Assembly (NCBI RefSeq): GCF_905404315.1
Contig: NC_066267.1
Span: 4,664,501 to 4,728,500, forward strand
Length of the DNA stretch: 64,000 bases
Source: Leptidea sinapis
Taxonomy: Eukaryota > Arthropoda > Insecta > Lepidoptera > Pieridae
Direction: 5' to 3'
Below, piece by piece: positions 9,251 through 20,289 of the stretch; position 1 is the stretch's first letter, and each line of letters starts with the position of its first letter. Made by a program: the position numbers and the translations under genes. A model generated the notes under the pieces. The model saw nothing but the letters and a program-made list of their open reading frames with translations. It searched no databases and had not been told where the DNA came from.

Positions 9251-10054
9251 TGTATTTTGTCCTGTGGTATCAATTGTATATATTGGTAGAGATCAGTTGG
9301 GGAAGTATATGCTGAGACTCAGACGACGCAGGTCCACACAGCACAGGGCAGAGCTGACATTGCAATATATGTACATACTAAGAGCCACGTACGCTGCGGC
9401 ACAGACAAGTACGTCGAAGACATTCGTCTATCCTGCTCAGCGTCTCGTATCGCCGGCACAGATTTCTTTAACTTTAAAAGAAACAAACTCTAAGCTTCTA
9501 AGAATAAATTACGAACAATGACACAATGACTAATATTCAAACAGTAATCGGGCAGAGTAACGCCCTTACTCGTCAACGGTTGCAGAGGAAGTGTATCTTT
9601 CATAGACATCTTCACCCTGTCCACCTGTCACTGTCGACATTATCTATTCCATTAGTTACGCCATCATTTATTTCAAGACTTAAATGTTGTTTAACGAATA
9701 ACAGCAATAATACGAAATTAAGAATTAGTTAATAATGGGAAGTTGATTATTGCCGGGAAATGAAACGTGTTTCATATATCTCAAACGAAAATTACTTGCA
9801 ATTGCTTAATATTGTCATAAGATTTTCTTGTATATATTCATAAATTGTTAATTTCTATCATATTTTGTAATAAGTTTAATTTAATTTACTAGCATTTTGT
9901 TTTAATTTTTAAGTCTTGTTTTTGCCAATTGTAAATATCTATTATTAAATGCTGTGAATGCCTTTAAGTAATAGATATACTAGTCTATATAGAATCTTAA
10001 TATTGTGTAAGATGAACAAATTGATATATTTTAGATTTGATTAGACAAAAGCAC
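9251..10054. other. Unassigned DNA
   Basis: Contains open frames at 9180-9521 (113 aa) and 9526-9732 (68 aa) with no family resemblance, low-complexity RRRRST-type patches and no repeat partner. I do not call them genes. Confidence 0.35.
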
Positions 10055-10155
10055 CTAACAGGCAACGCTCCTGTGATTCCTCTAATATTACTAGACCGTA
10101 TGGGCTGCGGTTATCACTTCCCATCAGGTTTTTTTGTAATGCTCTTCAATAAAAC
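10055..10155 (+). mobile_element. Old JK-type LINE 3' tail
   Basis: GGCAACGCTCCTGTGATTCC, then GGGCTGCGGTTATCACTTCC, ATCAGG, and an A-rich end (AATAAAACAAAA) follow the order of the JK 3' UTR with many substitutions. No ORF portion. Confidence 0.55.
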
Positions 10156-10704
10156 AAAAATATAACTTCTTCCCCGAATTGACGCGGCTATCAGCAATTC
10201 ATTAGTTTATTTTATAATTTTGAGTCTCAGGCATGTCATAGCTCTGCTGACCATAGGGTTCAATAATTTAAGACGCGCGCTATTTCGGGGCACGATTCAT
10301 GATTACTTCTATAAAATATCGAATCGAAATTGTAATGTACACAACTAGTTACTACTAATTTCCAAGCAATTGATTCATTCAATCAGATCAAACAATTTTC
10401 AATATCTTTTATAGATAAGACCCCAAACATTATCTAAACTTAGTACTTGGCAAAAGATATTAATTCCTCATTGTTTTCGAGCAGTATACTCATTTATTGA
10501 GTTCATTCTTAAGATGAATAGCGGACCTTCTTAGAAATGAATTTACTTCATGACTTGCACATTGCGCCTAAAAGATTGACGTGAGCAATTATAGCGAACC
10601 GTGCGAAATGTCTTGAGGAAAATTTGTTTGTAATTTTATCGCACCATAGTTGCAACTTTGTAAATTAAATACATTTAAAAAATGCCATAAAAATACGAAC
10701 ATAT
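10156..10704. other. Unassigned DNA
   Basis: Nothing recognised. Confidence 0.35.
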
Positions 10705-11000
10705 CCTATATTAAATATGTTAAGACTCCTTTGCACAGGCTGCCGTCTAGATTATGGGTACCAGAACGGTACCTATTTCTGCCATGAAGCAGCATGTGTA
10801 AGCATTACATTGTTTGAAATTACTGGGCAAATGAGACTTGACAACTTATATCTCAAGGTGACGAGCGCAGTTGTAGTGCCGCTCAGAATTTTTGGGCTTT
10901 TCAATAATCCTGAGCGGCACTGCATTATAATTGGCAGAGCGTAACAATTACCAGCTGAAGTCCTGCTTGTCTCGTCCCTAATTTTTTTCAAAATAGGTTC
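10705..11000 (-). repeat. Repeat B copy 1 (opposite orientation to copies 2-4 and 6)
   Basis: Landmarks in order: CTCCTTTGCACAGGCTGCCG, GATTATGGGTACC, ACTGGGCAAATGAGACTT, GGTGACGAGCGCAGTTGTAG, then the inverted pair GTGCCGCTCAGAATT (10877-10891) and ATCCTGAGCGGCAC (10907-10920), then GTCCTGCTTGTCTCGTCCCT and an A-rich end. In this orientation it ends like a LINE or SINE with a poly-A tail. No ORF recognised; family unnamed. Confidence 0.75.
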
Positions 11001-11139
11001 CTATGTGTGCTAAATAAATAATACCTATTTACTCCTAAAGCTTTACTAACATTATTGAAACTCAGTGCTGTGTGAGAAAACATTTGAGTTAAAGTTTAAT
11101 TGGTTAGATACGGAACAATAACTGGAAGGAATAGTTAGA

Positions 11140-11242
11140 TTAAGACATTACTACAACCAGCGCACGTTTTGAAGCTTCTGCTAATGAAAACGTTTGTTCA
11201 ATTGCAAAATCTCTAGCAGATATTTTCTAGTGAAATGCCGCA
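11140..11242. repeat. Repeat G copy 1
   Basis: TCTGCTAATGA, TTTGTTCAATTGCAAAATCT and TATTTTCTAGTGAAATGCCG match 60690-60790 in the same orientation. Confidence 0.6.
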
Positions 11243-11249
11243 GAATATC

Positions 11250-11470
11250 AAATTAAAGTTCAAATGTTTTTATTCAAAATAGGATTAAAAACCCTTATTG
11301 AACGTCATAAACTTCCTACCCATTTGATTTGTATTTAATTAATCTATAATGTATTACCCTTGTCAACAAATAAAGATCTTACTTACTTACTTACTTGAAA
11401 TACTGTGCCACAGACCTGAGACGAACGTGCGCAAGAAACTCAGTTTGAAAATTAACAACTAAATACCAAC
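11250..11470 (-). mobile_element. ZN LINE 3' tail with a small nested insertion
   Basis: TTTTTATTCAAAATAGGAT and AGACCTGAGACGAACGTGCG are the outer and inner parts of the ZN 3' UTR (compare 55300-55400). Between them, about 11327-11393 is extra sequence ending ACTTACTTACTTACTT, the kind of short tandem tail left by another retroposon. Confidence 0.5.
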
Positions 11471-11830
11471 AAATTGGGAAAATATACGTTATATAATAAT
11501 ATTATCCATCAGCAATAGTCGCAACGCTTAAATTTTAAAATGCTCTTAGCCAAGCCACCACTTTGTTTCCAAAGAGTTCACTCTTACAAAAATTATTAGA
11601 GATCGCATACTCAACTATTAAAACAGTTTAGTTCCATCGCAGATAGAAAGCTTTTACAGCTAACACCTGAAGTTTAAAGTTCCATCATAGAATAAATCGA
11701 CCCATTCGCCTTTGTTCGAGTTTCATGTTCTTACAATAAATAATTATGTATGAATAAAGCGTATTTTGAACAATGGAAGATATAGCATTTGTAGGTTTTT
11801 AATAGGTATTTAGATATTGTTCTTGTTTAA
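11471..11830. other. Unassigned DNA
   Basis: Nothing recognised. Confidence 0.35.
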
Positions 11831-12555
11831 TTTTTTTATATAAGAGGGGGCAAACGGATAGGAGGCTCGCGGGTTGGGGAGTGGTGAGGCAACCAGCCAT
11901 AGACAACCGCAACAACAGGGGTCAAGAGATGCGTTTCCGGCCTTTAAGGTGGGAGTATGTTCTTTTCTTGAAGGCCCCTAAGTCGTATTGATTCGGGAAT
12001 AAAGCAGCCTATAATTGATTCCACAAAGTGGCTGTGCGTGGCAAGAAATTTCTTGCAGAATGCGCGGTTGTGGAATGCCAGATGTCAACGTGATGCGGGT
12101 GGTACTTTGCATGTCGACGTAATGTCCTGTGGTGGAATTTGCCCGCTGGAATCAACCCGAACAGCTCTTCTGAGCCCTTTCCATGATAAATACGTTAGAA
12201 GATGCAGTGAGAACCCACATCTCTACGAAACACCAAATAATCAAACCGATCGGAGATGACTTGATCGTCGATGATTCGAGCCGCTCTTCGTTGCATGCGG
12301 TTAAATGGAAGAAGCTGGGAAGGACGCGACCAGAGGTGAGAACAGTACTCCATGTGATGCTGGATTTGCCTTTTGTAGTTACAGGCGTTCGCTTATAGTA
12401 TACCAATCATTTTAGAGGCCAGTTTGGCCTTCTTTTTCAAGTGACTCAAGAGGATACGATAAAGAGAGACTTGTAAGTGGTAAATGCACAAACTTGTGTC
12501 TTCTTGGGGTTGAATTTTGTTGGCCCCATTCTGCGACTTTGCAAAGCATAGTCTC
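11831..12555 (-). mobile_element. JK-related LINE, C-terminal half of ORF2 plus 3' UTR
   Basis: The minus-strand 3' end is an A run (T run 11831-11837). Upstream, the ORF2 C-terminus is readable with stop codons: HMEYCSHLWSRPSQLLPFNR, MQRRAARIIDD, FDYLVFRRDVGSHCIF, stop, RIYHGKGSEELFGLIPAGKF, HPHHVDIWHSTT, FLPRTATLWNQL, stop, FPNQYDLG. These are the known order of motifs at the end of jockey-type RTs. The subfamily differs from the commoner JK copies here (WNQL against WNELP). Its 5' part is missing; another LINE begins just to the right. Confidence 0.75.
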
Positions 12556-13019
12556 GATTATAGTTTTAAATTATACAACAACAGAACAAATTAACATATT
12601 ATTAACATATTTATTATTTATTATAATTAAATACTTTGTTTTACATGCCTAATATAAATTTACAGTTTCAATCTCAAAAACAGAAAAAAGAGGCACCTTT
12701 AAATTAAATTCCTCTGGATGGCTCACTAGGAAACCCTGTGCAGAGCCAACCAGTGATTACCGTCTGCTATGTAATTTTATTTAATGTTAATAATTAATGA
12801 AATAGAACAAAGACTGACACTTAAACAATATTTATCTAACTTTAAAGCATACCTATCTTATAATAAGAACTGCATAAAATGAAATAATAATAGATAAAGC
12901 AAATAGTTATATAGATAATTTAAAGTTATAAACAAATATTAATAATTAAATATATAAAGTTATATTTATTTTGAGTTAGTAATTTTCTCGGTTTCATCAT
13001 AGCTGAATTGTAAAAGCCA

Positions 13020-13651
13020 CTATCGTACTTTAGATCTTACTTTGTAAGAAGAGAGGTCCGCAAATTTTAATTTATTATCTACTTGGTTATATAGTGAAGG
13101 TCCTAGATAGCTAGCATGATTTCGACACATGACAAGATTGAACTTCGGAACACAATAAATATTTTTGAATCTAAGAGATGATATAGCCAAATTTTCTTTA
13201 AGGCGAGCGGACTGTTTGTGCTGGTTGATTATTAAGCAGTGTGGAAATAATTTTCGAACGGTAAGGACTCTAGTTTCATTGTAGAGCATATGAGAAGGGT
13301 ACATGAAAGGTTTATATGCTATTATTTTTAGAAGCATGGGCTCTTTCAATACGTATTAAATGAGTTTTATTTGCTCCTCCCCAGGATATTGACACAATAC
13401 CTCAAAACAGACCCGACTAAGGCATTGTAAATTTTTAAACAAAAATCTAGATCACCTAGATGTCTAGATTTGAAAACCTTTCCAAGTTTTCGGATTCTCC
13501 CTGAATAATAGATAGAATAGATTTGACTACCTAAAAATGTTTTAATATGTTCATCCCATCTTAGATATTTGTCTATGACAACCTCCAGATATTTAATTTT
13601 TAAATTAAATAGTTTTATATACAACTGCATTGGTCTAAAGATGAGCAACAA
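13020..13651 (-). pseudogene. LINE RT thumb and C-terminal region, two frames
   Basis: 13367-13651 reads IKYLEVVIDKYLRWDEHIKT and IYNALVGSVLRYCVNILGRS; 13020-13349 reads LLKIIAYKPFMYP, RLKENLAISSLRFKNIYCVP and NKLKFADLSSYK. A frame change lies between about 13349 and 13367. The order agrees with LINE ORF2 C-termini. Confidence 0.7.
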
Positions 13652-13730
13652 TGCACTTTAACTGAGAAGTTTTTATTTGGTTGTGATTTGACACTTGCAG
13701 AGAATGTTATGAATTTTGACTTTTTTAAAT

Positions 13731-13973
13731 TCAAGGTAAGAAGGTTTTCTTGGGCCATAGAGTGACATTTTTAAGTCCTAGTTCAGCGAGTTCCTGGACA
13801 GCATCCCAAGTTCTACCTGTAAAGAGCAGAACTGTATCATTGGCATATGATATTATTTTACAAGTTGGAATATTCAGGGAGCAAAGGTCGTTAATATAAA
13901 TTAGAAATAAGGTTGGACCTAAGATACTGCCTTGAGGTACGCCAAATTCTACTTGCTTCATGTTACTGTACAT
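13731..13973 (-). pseudogene. LINE RT palm with altered active site (YAND)
   Basis: Reads GVPQGSILGPTLFLIYINDL followed by ISYANDTVLLF. The second position of the usual YADD box is N, replacing a metal-binding Asp, so the enzyme would be inactive even without the frameshifts. It belongs between the segments at 14048 and 13367. Confidence 0.8.
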
Positions 13974-14047
13974 GCTATCTATTTTAACAGTTTGCTTTCG
14001 ATTTTAAAGATAGCTGTGAAACAAAAGAAGTGCATTGTCTCGAATTC

Positions 14048-14576
14048 CTAGCCGTTCAAGTTTTGATAACAAATTGGCACAGAAGCAGTATCAAATGCGC
14101 GCGCCAAATCCAGGAATAATCGAGCACATTTATGTCCATTATCAGTATTTAAGACAATAAAGTCAGTTAGTGCATCGACTGAATCAAAAGTAGAGATCTT
14201 ACTTCGAAAACCAAATTGGTTACATGAAATAATTTTATTTGAGTTTAAATACTTAACTAAACGGATATTTACCAAACGTTCTAATATTTTTGATAGTATA
14301 GGTAAGATGGCTATCGCTCTATAATTGCTGACTACGTTTCTATCACCTGCCTTGTAAATAGGTCGAATTATGCTTGAATATATCCGGGAAGACGCCAGCA
14401 TCTAAGAAAAGGTGTAAAATAAATAAATAAAGGTTAAAAATGTATGATAGAGGTTGTTTTAAGATGTCCACATTATCTTTAATTATTTTTCCTGATATAT
14501 CATCTAACCCTATCGCACATTCCGCCTTTAAATTCATTACAATATTAGCTACTTCGTTAAAGTCAGTAGGTAACAT
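14048..14576 (-). pseudogene. LINE RT N-terminal fingers, two overlapping frames
   Basis: The 14343-14576 frame reads AECAIGLDDISGKIIKDN and DAGVFPDIFK. After a frameshift near 14390, the 14048-14401 frame reads RPIYKAGDRNVVSNYRAIAI, LPILSKILERLV, NQFGFRSKISTFDSVDALTD, and then RLFLDLARAFDTA, which contains the first catalytic Asp region. Confidence 0.75.
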
Positions 14577-14944
14577 GACGAAAGAATCAATTTTATTTTC
14601 CCTAAGAGTACAATCTTTGGCTTACTGAGATTCAGATGAATTTGTTCTTATCAAGATATCTCGCGCTAATGTATTGCCTATGCTTGTGAAGTATTCATTT
14701 ATTAGGTTAAGTGCCTCCAGGTGATGGGGTGACGCTGTTAATAGTTCTATAGGTTCTTTGTTCGTTTTATCCTTTTCTAAGTAACTTAATTTCTTAATAA
14801 GCTTCCAAATTTCTTTTGGGTTTTTAGAGTGTTTCTCTAATTTAAGTCAAATATTTGTCTTATCAATATGTTTGCTTATCTTTGACTCTTTCGTCAAAAG
14901 AATGTCTTGGGTTTGGGGTTTTACAACTATATTTACAATAATAT

Positions 14945-15165
14945 GATTACATAAAATGAATACTATCATTACGGGGAAGGGTACCAAGAATTTGGGCAGC
15001 ATTTCCGCGTTGGATAGCTAGGCTTATCCGTCGATCGAAATAGCTGCTAGAGCTTGGGTTTACAGTAGCCTTATTGAGGTGTGAAGATGGTACCACAAGG
15101 TAATGTACAAACATTATCTGCGCCTCTAGGCCCCACGGGCCAAGTTTCTCGACACCAAAGAGCAC
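14945..15165 (-). pseudogene. C-terminal scrap of a different LINE ORF
   Basis: GVEKLGPWGLEAQIMF followed by SSSYFDRRISLAIQRGNAAQ and ILGTLP. The phrase ETLGPWGP followed by RISLAIQRGNA is known from the C-terminus of insect RT-like polyproteins, and a second copy of the first half lies at 19640-19890 on the plus strand. It directly abuts the preceding LINE. Confidence 0.65.
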
Positions 15166-15388
15166 AAAGTTATATAAATGTTAAACTGGTAAATAGCAAG
15201 AAAACTGCCTTCAAACAATGACTTACCTTAATTCACTTTTTTACTGCGATACTCGCATGAACTACAATAGTAACAAGGTGATTTTGTGCTCAAACCTAAT
15301 TATCAACTGTAAAGTAGATCCTGTAGATGAAGTTCACAACCCGAGATTTGATCAAGACATAACAAGATTTATCAACGTTATGTAACTC

Positions 15389-15535
15389 TAACGGTTGGCT
15401 CAGTGGAAAAGCGCTCGCACTGAACGCGATAGGTTGCGGATTCGAGTCCCGCATCGTTCATAAATTCTGTTTTCAGATTTAGTTTGTTTAATTTATCCCA
15501 GAAGTGAGGGTTATCACTTTTAAAAATAACAAATT
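15389..15535 (+). mobile_element. tRNA-derived SINE
   Basis: 15389-15460 folds as a near-complete tRNA: acceptor strands AACGGT and ATCGTT pair, the A-box is TGGCTCAGTGG, and the B-box GGATTCGAGTCCC sits in a GCGGA/CCCGC-type T arm. After ATCGTTCA comes a tRNA-unrelated tail (TTTATCCCAGAAGTGAGGGT, TATCACTTTT) also found at 8735-8752. Internal polymerase III promoter elements are implied by the A and B boxes. Confidence 0.75.
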
Positions 15536-15765
15536 AACCATATTATTCCTTTCCGTAGAAAAGAAATTTACCTTGACTATATAGGTTTGGCTGCCACTTG
15601 GTTTGACATACTCAGGTTGAGCGGCAACCTATCTATAATGTCTAATATTAAAAAAAGTATCAGTGAAGCTGTAGTGATTCGATGATACTAGACGATCCAC
15701 GAAAGTTATATTAATTGTAGCTTGAGCCTTCTATCTACGGAACAAATCGATCTTTAGTAAAATAA

Positions 15766-15860
15766 ATGGTATCAGTAAACATTCTTAATGGCATCAGAAT
15801 GAATTCTAAAGGAATCAATTTTGAGAAAATAAATGCCTTTTATACCTTTCATGGAGAACG
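15766..15860 (+). mobile_element. ET LINE-like 3' tail
   Basis: GAATTCTAAAGGAATCAATT, then TTGAGAAAATAAATGCCTTT. Plus orientation; no coding sequence precedes it. The open frame here (120 aa) is a chance read-through into repeat B. Confidence 0.55.
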
Positions 15861-16064
15861 ATATAAAATCAATATTAAAACAAATGCAGGTATAAAACTG
15901 AAGTTTACCGTAAAACGTTATATCCAGTGTAAAATAAAAATGGCGCCAATTGGTTTTATGACATGTCGGTTATTTTGTATCAATTTAAATTTTTTGTTCG
16001 TTCGATTTTCGAAGCTGGATGTCCGGAAATTATTACCAGATCCAAAACTTCGCAAATTGAATGT

Positions 16065-16275
16065 ATTTTTTATGAAAATAAGGGACGAGACGAGCAGGAT
16101 TCACGTTCAGGACGTTCAGGAGTATTGAAAAACCCAACAATTCTGAGCGGCACTACAACTGCGCTCGTCACCTTGAGACACAAGACGTCAAGTCTCATTT
16201 GTCCAGTAATTTCACTAGCTACGGCACCCTTCAGACCAAAACATAGTAATGCATACATTACTGCTTCACGGTAGA
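16065..16275 (+). repeat. Repeat B copy 2, lacking the distal end
   Basis: GGGACGAGACGAGCAGG, then one arm of the hairpin (TTCTGAGCGGCAC, 16140-16152) preceded by a degenerated partner, then ACTGCGCTCGTCACCTTGAG, TCTCATTTGTCCAGTAATTT and TTACTGCTTCACGG. It stops before the GCCGTTGTGGTACC segment present in other copies. Confidence 0.7.
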
Positions 16276-16394
16276 AAACAGCTCAATATAATAATATAAT
16301 TTAATAAATAAATAATTATAAAATAAGTGGAGAAAAAATTTATACGTTGCATATACATTAGAATAGGGATTCTAATTGATATAGATTTTAGTGG

Positions 16395-16935
16395 TTCCTT
16401 GAAGACGTCCAAGGCTGGAGAAAGGCCTCCCCCAAAGTTCATCTGTCTGATGAAGATAATCTGCCGGTCCTGCGCTGCCCTCATCCAACCTATTCCGGTT
16501 ATCTTGACCAAATCGTCATTCCATCTTGTGGGGTGCCTACCAACAGTGTGTCTTCCAGTACGTGGTCGCAATTCGAAGACTTTACTGCCCCAACGGCTAT
16601 CTGGCCGTCGAGCTATGTGCCCTTCGCACTGAAACTTCAGGTTTCGCAATAGTTATAGTCGTGTGGGGACAGCTGTCGACGTGTGCAAATGTTGAGTCGT
16701 GAGAGAGTTGTCTCCTGGCCCCGTTGCGCATTAGACGAGTGTTTATTAATAAATAATGGACGTGTAATTACTCGTTTGATTAAATCATGGCCCATGAGGA
16801 GATGGCTCAATAGTCGATTACTTCGTTTCTCTTATTCTCTCAGTTCCTTCTATTGTCTTCTTCTTCAATTTGTCTTCTGAGCAACCAACAGCTTTCTTAT
16901 TAGGCCTATAGTTGGCGACCACGTCTGTGTTCCTT
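16395..16935 (-). mobile_element. RTE-type LINE C-terminal fragment with internal insertion
   Basis: Minus-strand coding reads CEGHIARRPDSRWGSKVFEL, RPRTGRHTVGRHPTRWNDDL and GWMRAAQDRQ, the RTE C-terminus (W-GHIAR, RPxTGR, RWxDDL, AQDR). Sequence at 16875-16935 (CAGCTTTCTTATTAGGC, AGTTGGCGAC) matches the upstream RTE part at 62525-62565. The about 220 bp between 16650 and 16870 has no counterpart there and looks inserted. Confidence 0.65.
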
Positions 16936-17454
16936 ATACCGTTATATTGATTTTAAAATTATAACATCTCGATCACGAGATTAGAATTGTAAATTAATAT
17001 TTTCGTAATATATTAATTGGGAATAATTATTGTTTGTGTCTCATAATTTATTAAAGCATTTGTTAAGTTGAGTTCTCATTGAAGAACGATTTGAAAAGAT
17101 CCCATTTTTGGCCGATGTAAAAAAATTTTAACAAAAAAGCAATCGACTTCGAAAAAACTATTCGGAAACAATAGAATATGTACTTAAAAGTAAAAAAAAA
17201 TAATTGCGTAATAACTTAATAATTAAATTATTTTAAAGATCTCCTAAGTGAAATTAAGTGAAAAATATTTGACTACCTAAAAGTGAATCAAATTATTACG
17301 ACAATATAAGGTAGTTACAACTATTGTTATTTTTGGATTCGATGTCAGCCAAGGTAGATTTGTAAATATCTACATAGTTATAAGTGAGATGTGATAGTGT
17401 CTGGAATGGACTGAACTGGACCAAATTGAATTGAGACCAAACGGGAAGCAGCAG
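16936..17454. other. Unassigned AT-rich DNA
   Basis: No gene recognised. CAATCGACTTCGAAAAA near 17140 may be the far inverted end of the repeat annotated at 17455-17575. Confidence 0.35.
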
Positions 17455-17575
17455 CTTTCAAATAAAAAATGAATCATTAAAATCACCTAGTCGAATTTCT
17501 GAGGTACCAAACATAAAAATATACAGTCGAATTGAGCAACTCCTCCTTTTTTTAAGTCGGTTAAAAAATTGGTGT
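17455..17575. repeat. End of a TIR-type repeat (phrase TTTTAAGTCGGTT)
   Basis: ATTTCTGAGGTACCAAACAT, AATATACAGTCGAATTGAG and CTCCTCCTTTTTTTAAGTCG are the reverse complement of a copy at 60025-60115 (GACTTCAAAAAAGAGGAGGT, TCTCAATT, ATGTTTGTTACCTCAGAATT). The two copies lie in opposite orientation. Confidence 0.5.
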
Positions 17576-17816
17576 AGTAAAACGATAACTTTTTTATTAC
17601 AAAGCAATTTTGAATCAAAACAAACTAGCTTAAATATTTTCTTAATTCGCTTTAAATTTTATCGAAACTGCCGACTCTGCGCAGTCAGCTATTTAATTAG
17701 GTATTCTGCTCAATTAGACTTTATCGATGAGTTTGAGTTCGTCAGAAACTGGTCTGAGTTTAATAAACTTACGTAATTTTTATGTACATAATATAAATTA
17801 GCCATGGACAGCAACA

Positions 17817-18180
17817 TCCCTACTAATATTATAAATGTGAATATAAGTTTGTTTGTTACGAAAGAATGCTGAAAAGATTTTGATGAAATTAAGTACAGAG
17901 ATAGACTAGAACCTGGAAAAGGACATAAACTACCTTTTAGCGCGAATAAGATGTTTGGAGGGGTTGAAATAGGGGGTGAAAGTTTGTATGGAAGTTCACC
18001 ATTATCAAAGGTGACATGATTAAACTTTGTATTTAGGCAGTAGATAAGTAATAAATAAATATTTGTTCTAATATTTTTGAAATTTCGACCTGTGTGGGGT
18101 TGAAGCAGAGGATGAAAGTTCATATGGAAGTCTAAGCAAAGAGACGCTTTCACACCTAGCTATAAATTTGATTTTGATTA
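17817..18180. repeat. Helitron-like dispersed repeat, 5' end type
   Basis: An A/TC start is followed by CCTACTAATATTATAAATGT and GTTTGTTTGTTACG, the usual beginning of non-autonomous insect Helitrons. GATGAAATTAAGTACAGAGA and two degenerate copies of GGGGTTGAA...GGATGAAAGT...TATGGAAGT follow. The 147 aa minus-strand frame over it (17710-18153) is read through repeat DNA and has no domain. The 3' boundary was not found. Confidence 0.4.
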
Positions 18181-18964
18181 TATTTGGTACAAAAATAAAA
18201 CGCTTAAAAGTTTCAGGAATACTTTAAGAAAAATATATTTTTCCCATAGGGAACTATATTATATATCGTGCTTACGAATATCAAACACGCAAAATATTTT
18301 AGCTAAGGAGGGAAAAACATATAATATAATAATAATAAATAGGGAATTTATAGTTTTAACCGTAGCACTTTGTGTGTGTATTATTGGCAAAGTATTTAAA
18401 AGAATAAAAAGTATTCCATGCGGACGATGTCGGCGGTTATTCTTAGTACTATATATTGTAAACTCTCATGGCATTATCAAAATTCGTTTTATTTAGTTTA
18501 GTTTTGTTTTAATTAAAGATTCATACTAAATTTTAATTTTAATATGTACAGAATGTTTTAAATATAGCTTTTTATTTTAGTTTTTAAATATAGCAATTAA
18601 AAACTCAAATCCCAGAAAAACTTCGAATAAAATTCTACAATCCAAAAACCAGCGAAGCAAAATCAAGTATTTTTTAACAGCAACATCAGAAACTAAGCTT
18701 TAAGTAAGATTGTTTGGTATGCAAGACACTTTGCTAAAAGCCCACGATTCGACTCGGATTGTTGAATTATACGTTTTAAGAGTTACGCAAACACAATCTT
18801 AGCCTAGTTAACAAGTCAAATTTCTGTGGATTTAGTAGAAAATTATAAATTTAAAATAGTGTAATTTTTCTATACTCATGCATTTATCAGAGATGACCTA
18901 TTTATGTGCAGAGAGTAAGTATTAGAGATTTGTACTGTAAAATTGAAATTCGTTAGTTTTTTAA
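18181..18964. other. Unassigned AT-rich DNA
   Basis: Nothing recognised. Confidence 0.35.
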
Positions 18965-19030
18965 TTTAACGTATTTATTTAATCAAAATAATGACCATTA
19001 TTGTCAATACATTTCTGCCATCTAATAGGA
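18965..19030 (-). pseudogene. mariner transposase C-terminal tip
   Basis: Minus strand reads PIRWQKCIDNNGHYFD followed by a stop, the characteristic end of mariner transposases (RWxKCIxxNGxYF). The rest of the gene is not recognisable on the upstream side, so this is a very short relic. Confidence 0.55.
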
Positions 19031-19439
19031 AGGTATCACAATAAATTTAAAATAAAAAAAGGAAGGTCCAAAATATAATATTTGTGATGACTTCGATTTC
19101 TTTCAAACCTTTTCTTTTTGTATGTTAATACTGACAGCGGAATTGAAATCATTTTTGATCTTTCAAACGGCTTATAACCCTTACTTATTCATGTTAATGT
19201 GACTGACTGCAAAGGGATACAAAATAAATAAAGAACTTCAATAGAAATACAGTTGGAATACACAATACATTACAAAGCCGTTGAGTATGTACATTTAGGA
19301 CTGACTCACGCATTCATTGAGTAAGCTTTAGGTGTGGTACAATTGTAAGGAGATAAACTTTAAATGATATTATTAAAAATAAGAATACTAATTTGTAATG
19401 TTTAATAAAAAAAAAATGCCAGCATTAATTAACTCAGGG
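19031..19439. other. Unassigned AT-rich DNA
   Basis: Nothing recognised. Confidence 0.35.
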
Positions 19440-19925
19440 CATTTGCCGCTCTATTAAGAGCGGCTGTTCTAGCCGTCGCAATGTCTTGACATTCTGACGT
19501 CCTGATGGAATGATCCTGGTGGCTTGGTCACGGGGAAGGGTGCTGGTGTGGGACGCAACTTGCTCGACGCACTCTGTCTCCTTTTCATGCCAAAGTTGCA
19601 TCAGTTGGTGCTGGGGCTGCTGCTTTGACTGCCGAAGACAGCAAGCGTCGCAAATATGTCGGTCTCAGTGAGTCTTACATATTTGTGCCTTTTCTTAAAG
19701 GCCGGCAACGCTCTTGTGATTCCTCTGGTGTTGCAAGAGAATGTGGGCGGCGGTGATCACTTAAGACCAGGTGACCCGTACGCTCGTTTGTCCTCCTATT
19801 CCATAAAAAAAGACACTTGGCCCCAAGGGCCCAAAGGCGCGAAGAATGTACAAAGAACTATCTTCACGCCTCAATACTTATGCTACTTAAAACCCAAGCG
19901 CTTGCAGCTATTTTAGTTAACGGAT
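19440..19925 (+). pseudogene. LINE-like ORF C-terminal fragment interrupted by a JK tail
   Basis: 19600-19690 reads ALTAEDSKRRKYVGLSESYI followed by FVPF. After foreign sequence (19692-19812) coding resumes with TLGPKGPKARRMYKELSSRL at about 19813-19880. Joined, this follows the order of the same ORF type at 14945-15165. GC-rich codon use (AGTTGGTGCTGGGGCTGCTG near 19600) contrasts with the surrounding AT-rich DNA. The ends are eroded. Confidence 0.6.
19692..19812 (+). mobile_element. Short JK LINE 3' UTR copy nested in a LINE ORF
   Basis: Starts AAAGGCCGGCAACGCTCTTG, continues GTGGGCGGCGGTGATCACTT and GTGACCCGTACGCTCGTTTG, and ends TTCCATAAAAAAA. About 120 bp: only the extreme 3' end was copied, as expected of an aborted target-primed reverse transcription. 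Confidence 0.75.
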
Positions 19926-20289
19926 CAGCCGTCTCCGCTATCTCCGTAATAATAGTCTTAATTTAATGTTATCATAGGTAGTAATGTAAAATGTTAATTC
20001 TAAGATATAAGAATATTTAGTCTTATCAAACTATGTTAGCCTTCTTTGTTATTCCAATGTTTAGTAAATCTGAAAGACATAATAATTATGGTAGGTTCAC
20101 CATCACTCCATCTGTTATCAATGAGTGCAACCTAATTAAAATTGCTCTTGGAACTGTTGATAAATCAGCTCTGAAATCGAAATTACACTGGGATCTATTT
20201 ATATATATTGACTATATTTTACCTTATTAGCGAAGAACTATTTAAATCCGTTGAATAACCATGGAGCTATAAACAATATCTTATATTTT
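19926..20289. other. Unassigned DNA
   Basis: A 65 aa plus frame at 20033-20230 shows no family resemblance. Confidence 0.35.

Larger units (their letters stand above)
12590..14940 (-). mobile_element. Decayed non-LTR retrotransposon (about 2.3 kb) with RT
   Basis: A minus-strand LINE whose RT is spread over at least five open segments. The 3' UTR is AT-rich (12590-13020). Upstream of 14576 weak coding traces continue to about 14940. The 5' part, including the endonuclease, is not recognisable. Clade unclear; the order of motifs is jockey/CR1-like. Confidence 0.7.

Noticed and set aside
9180..9521. 113 aa plus-strand open frame
   Set aside because: Overlaps repeat M, has no domain and no conserved partner; coding status not supported.
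15389..15460. Functional tRNA gene
   Set aside because: The head is followed by a tail shared with other SINE copies and has mismatches in the acceptor and anticodon stems; SINE is the better call.
17710..18153. 147 aa minus-strand open frame
   Set aside because: It lies inside a Helitron-like repeat with internally repeated DNA; the apparent protein has no family features.
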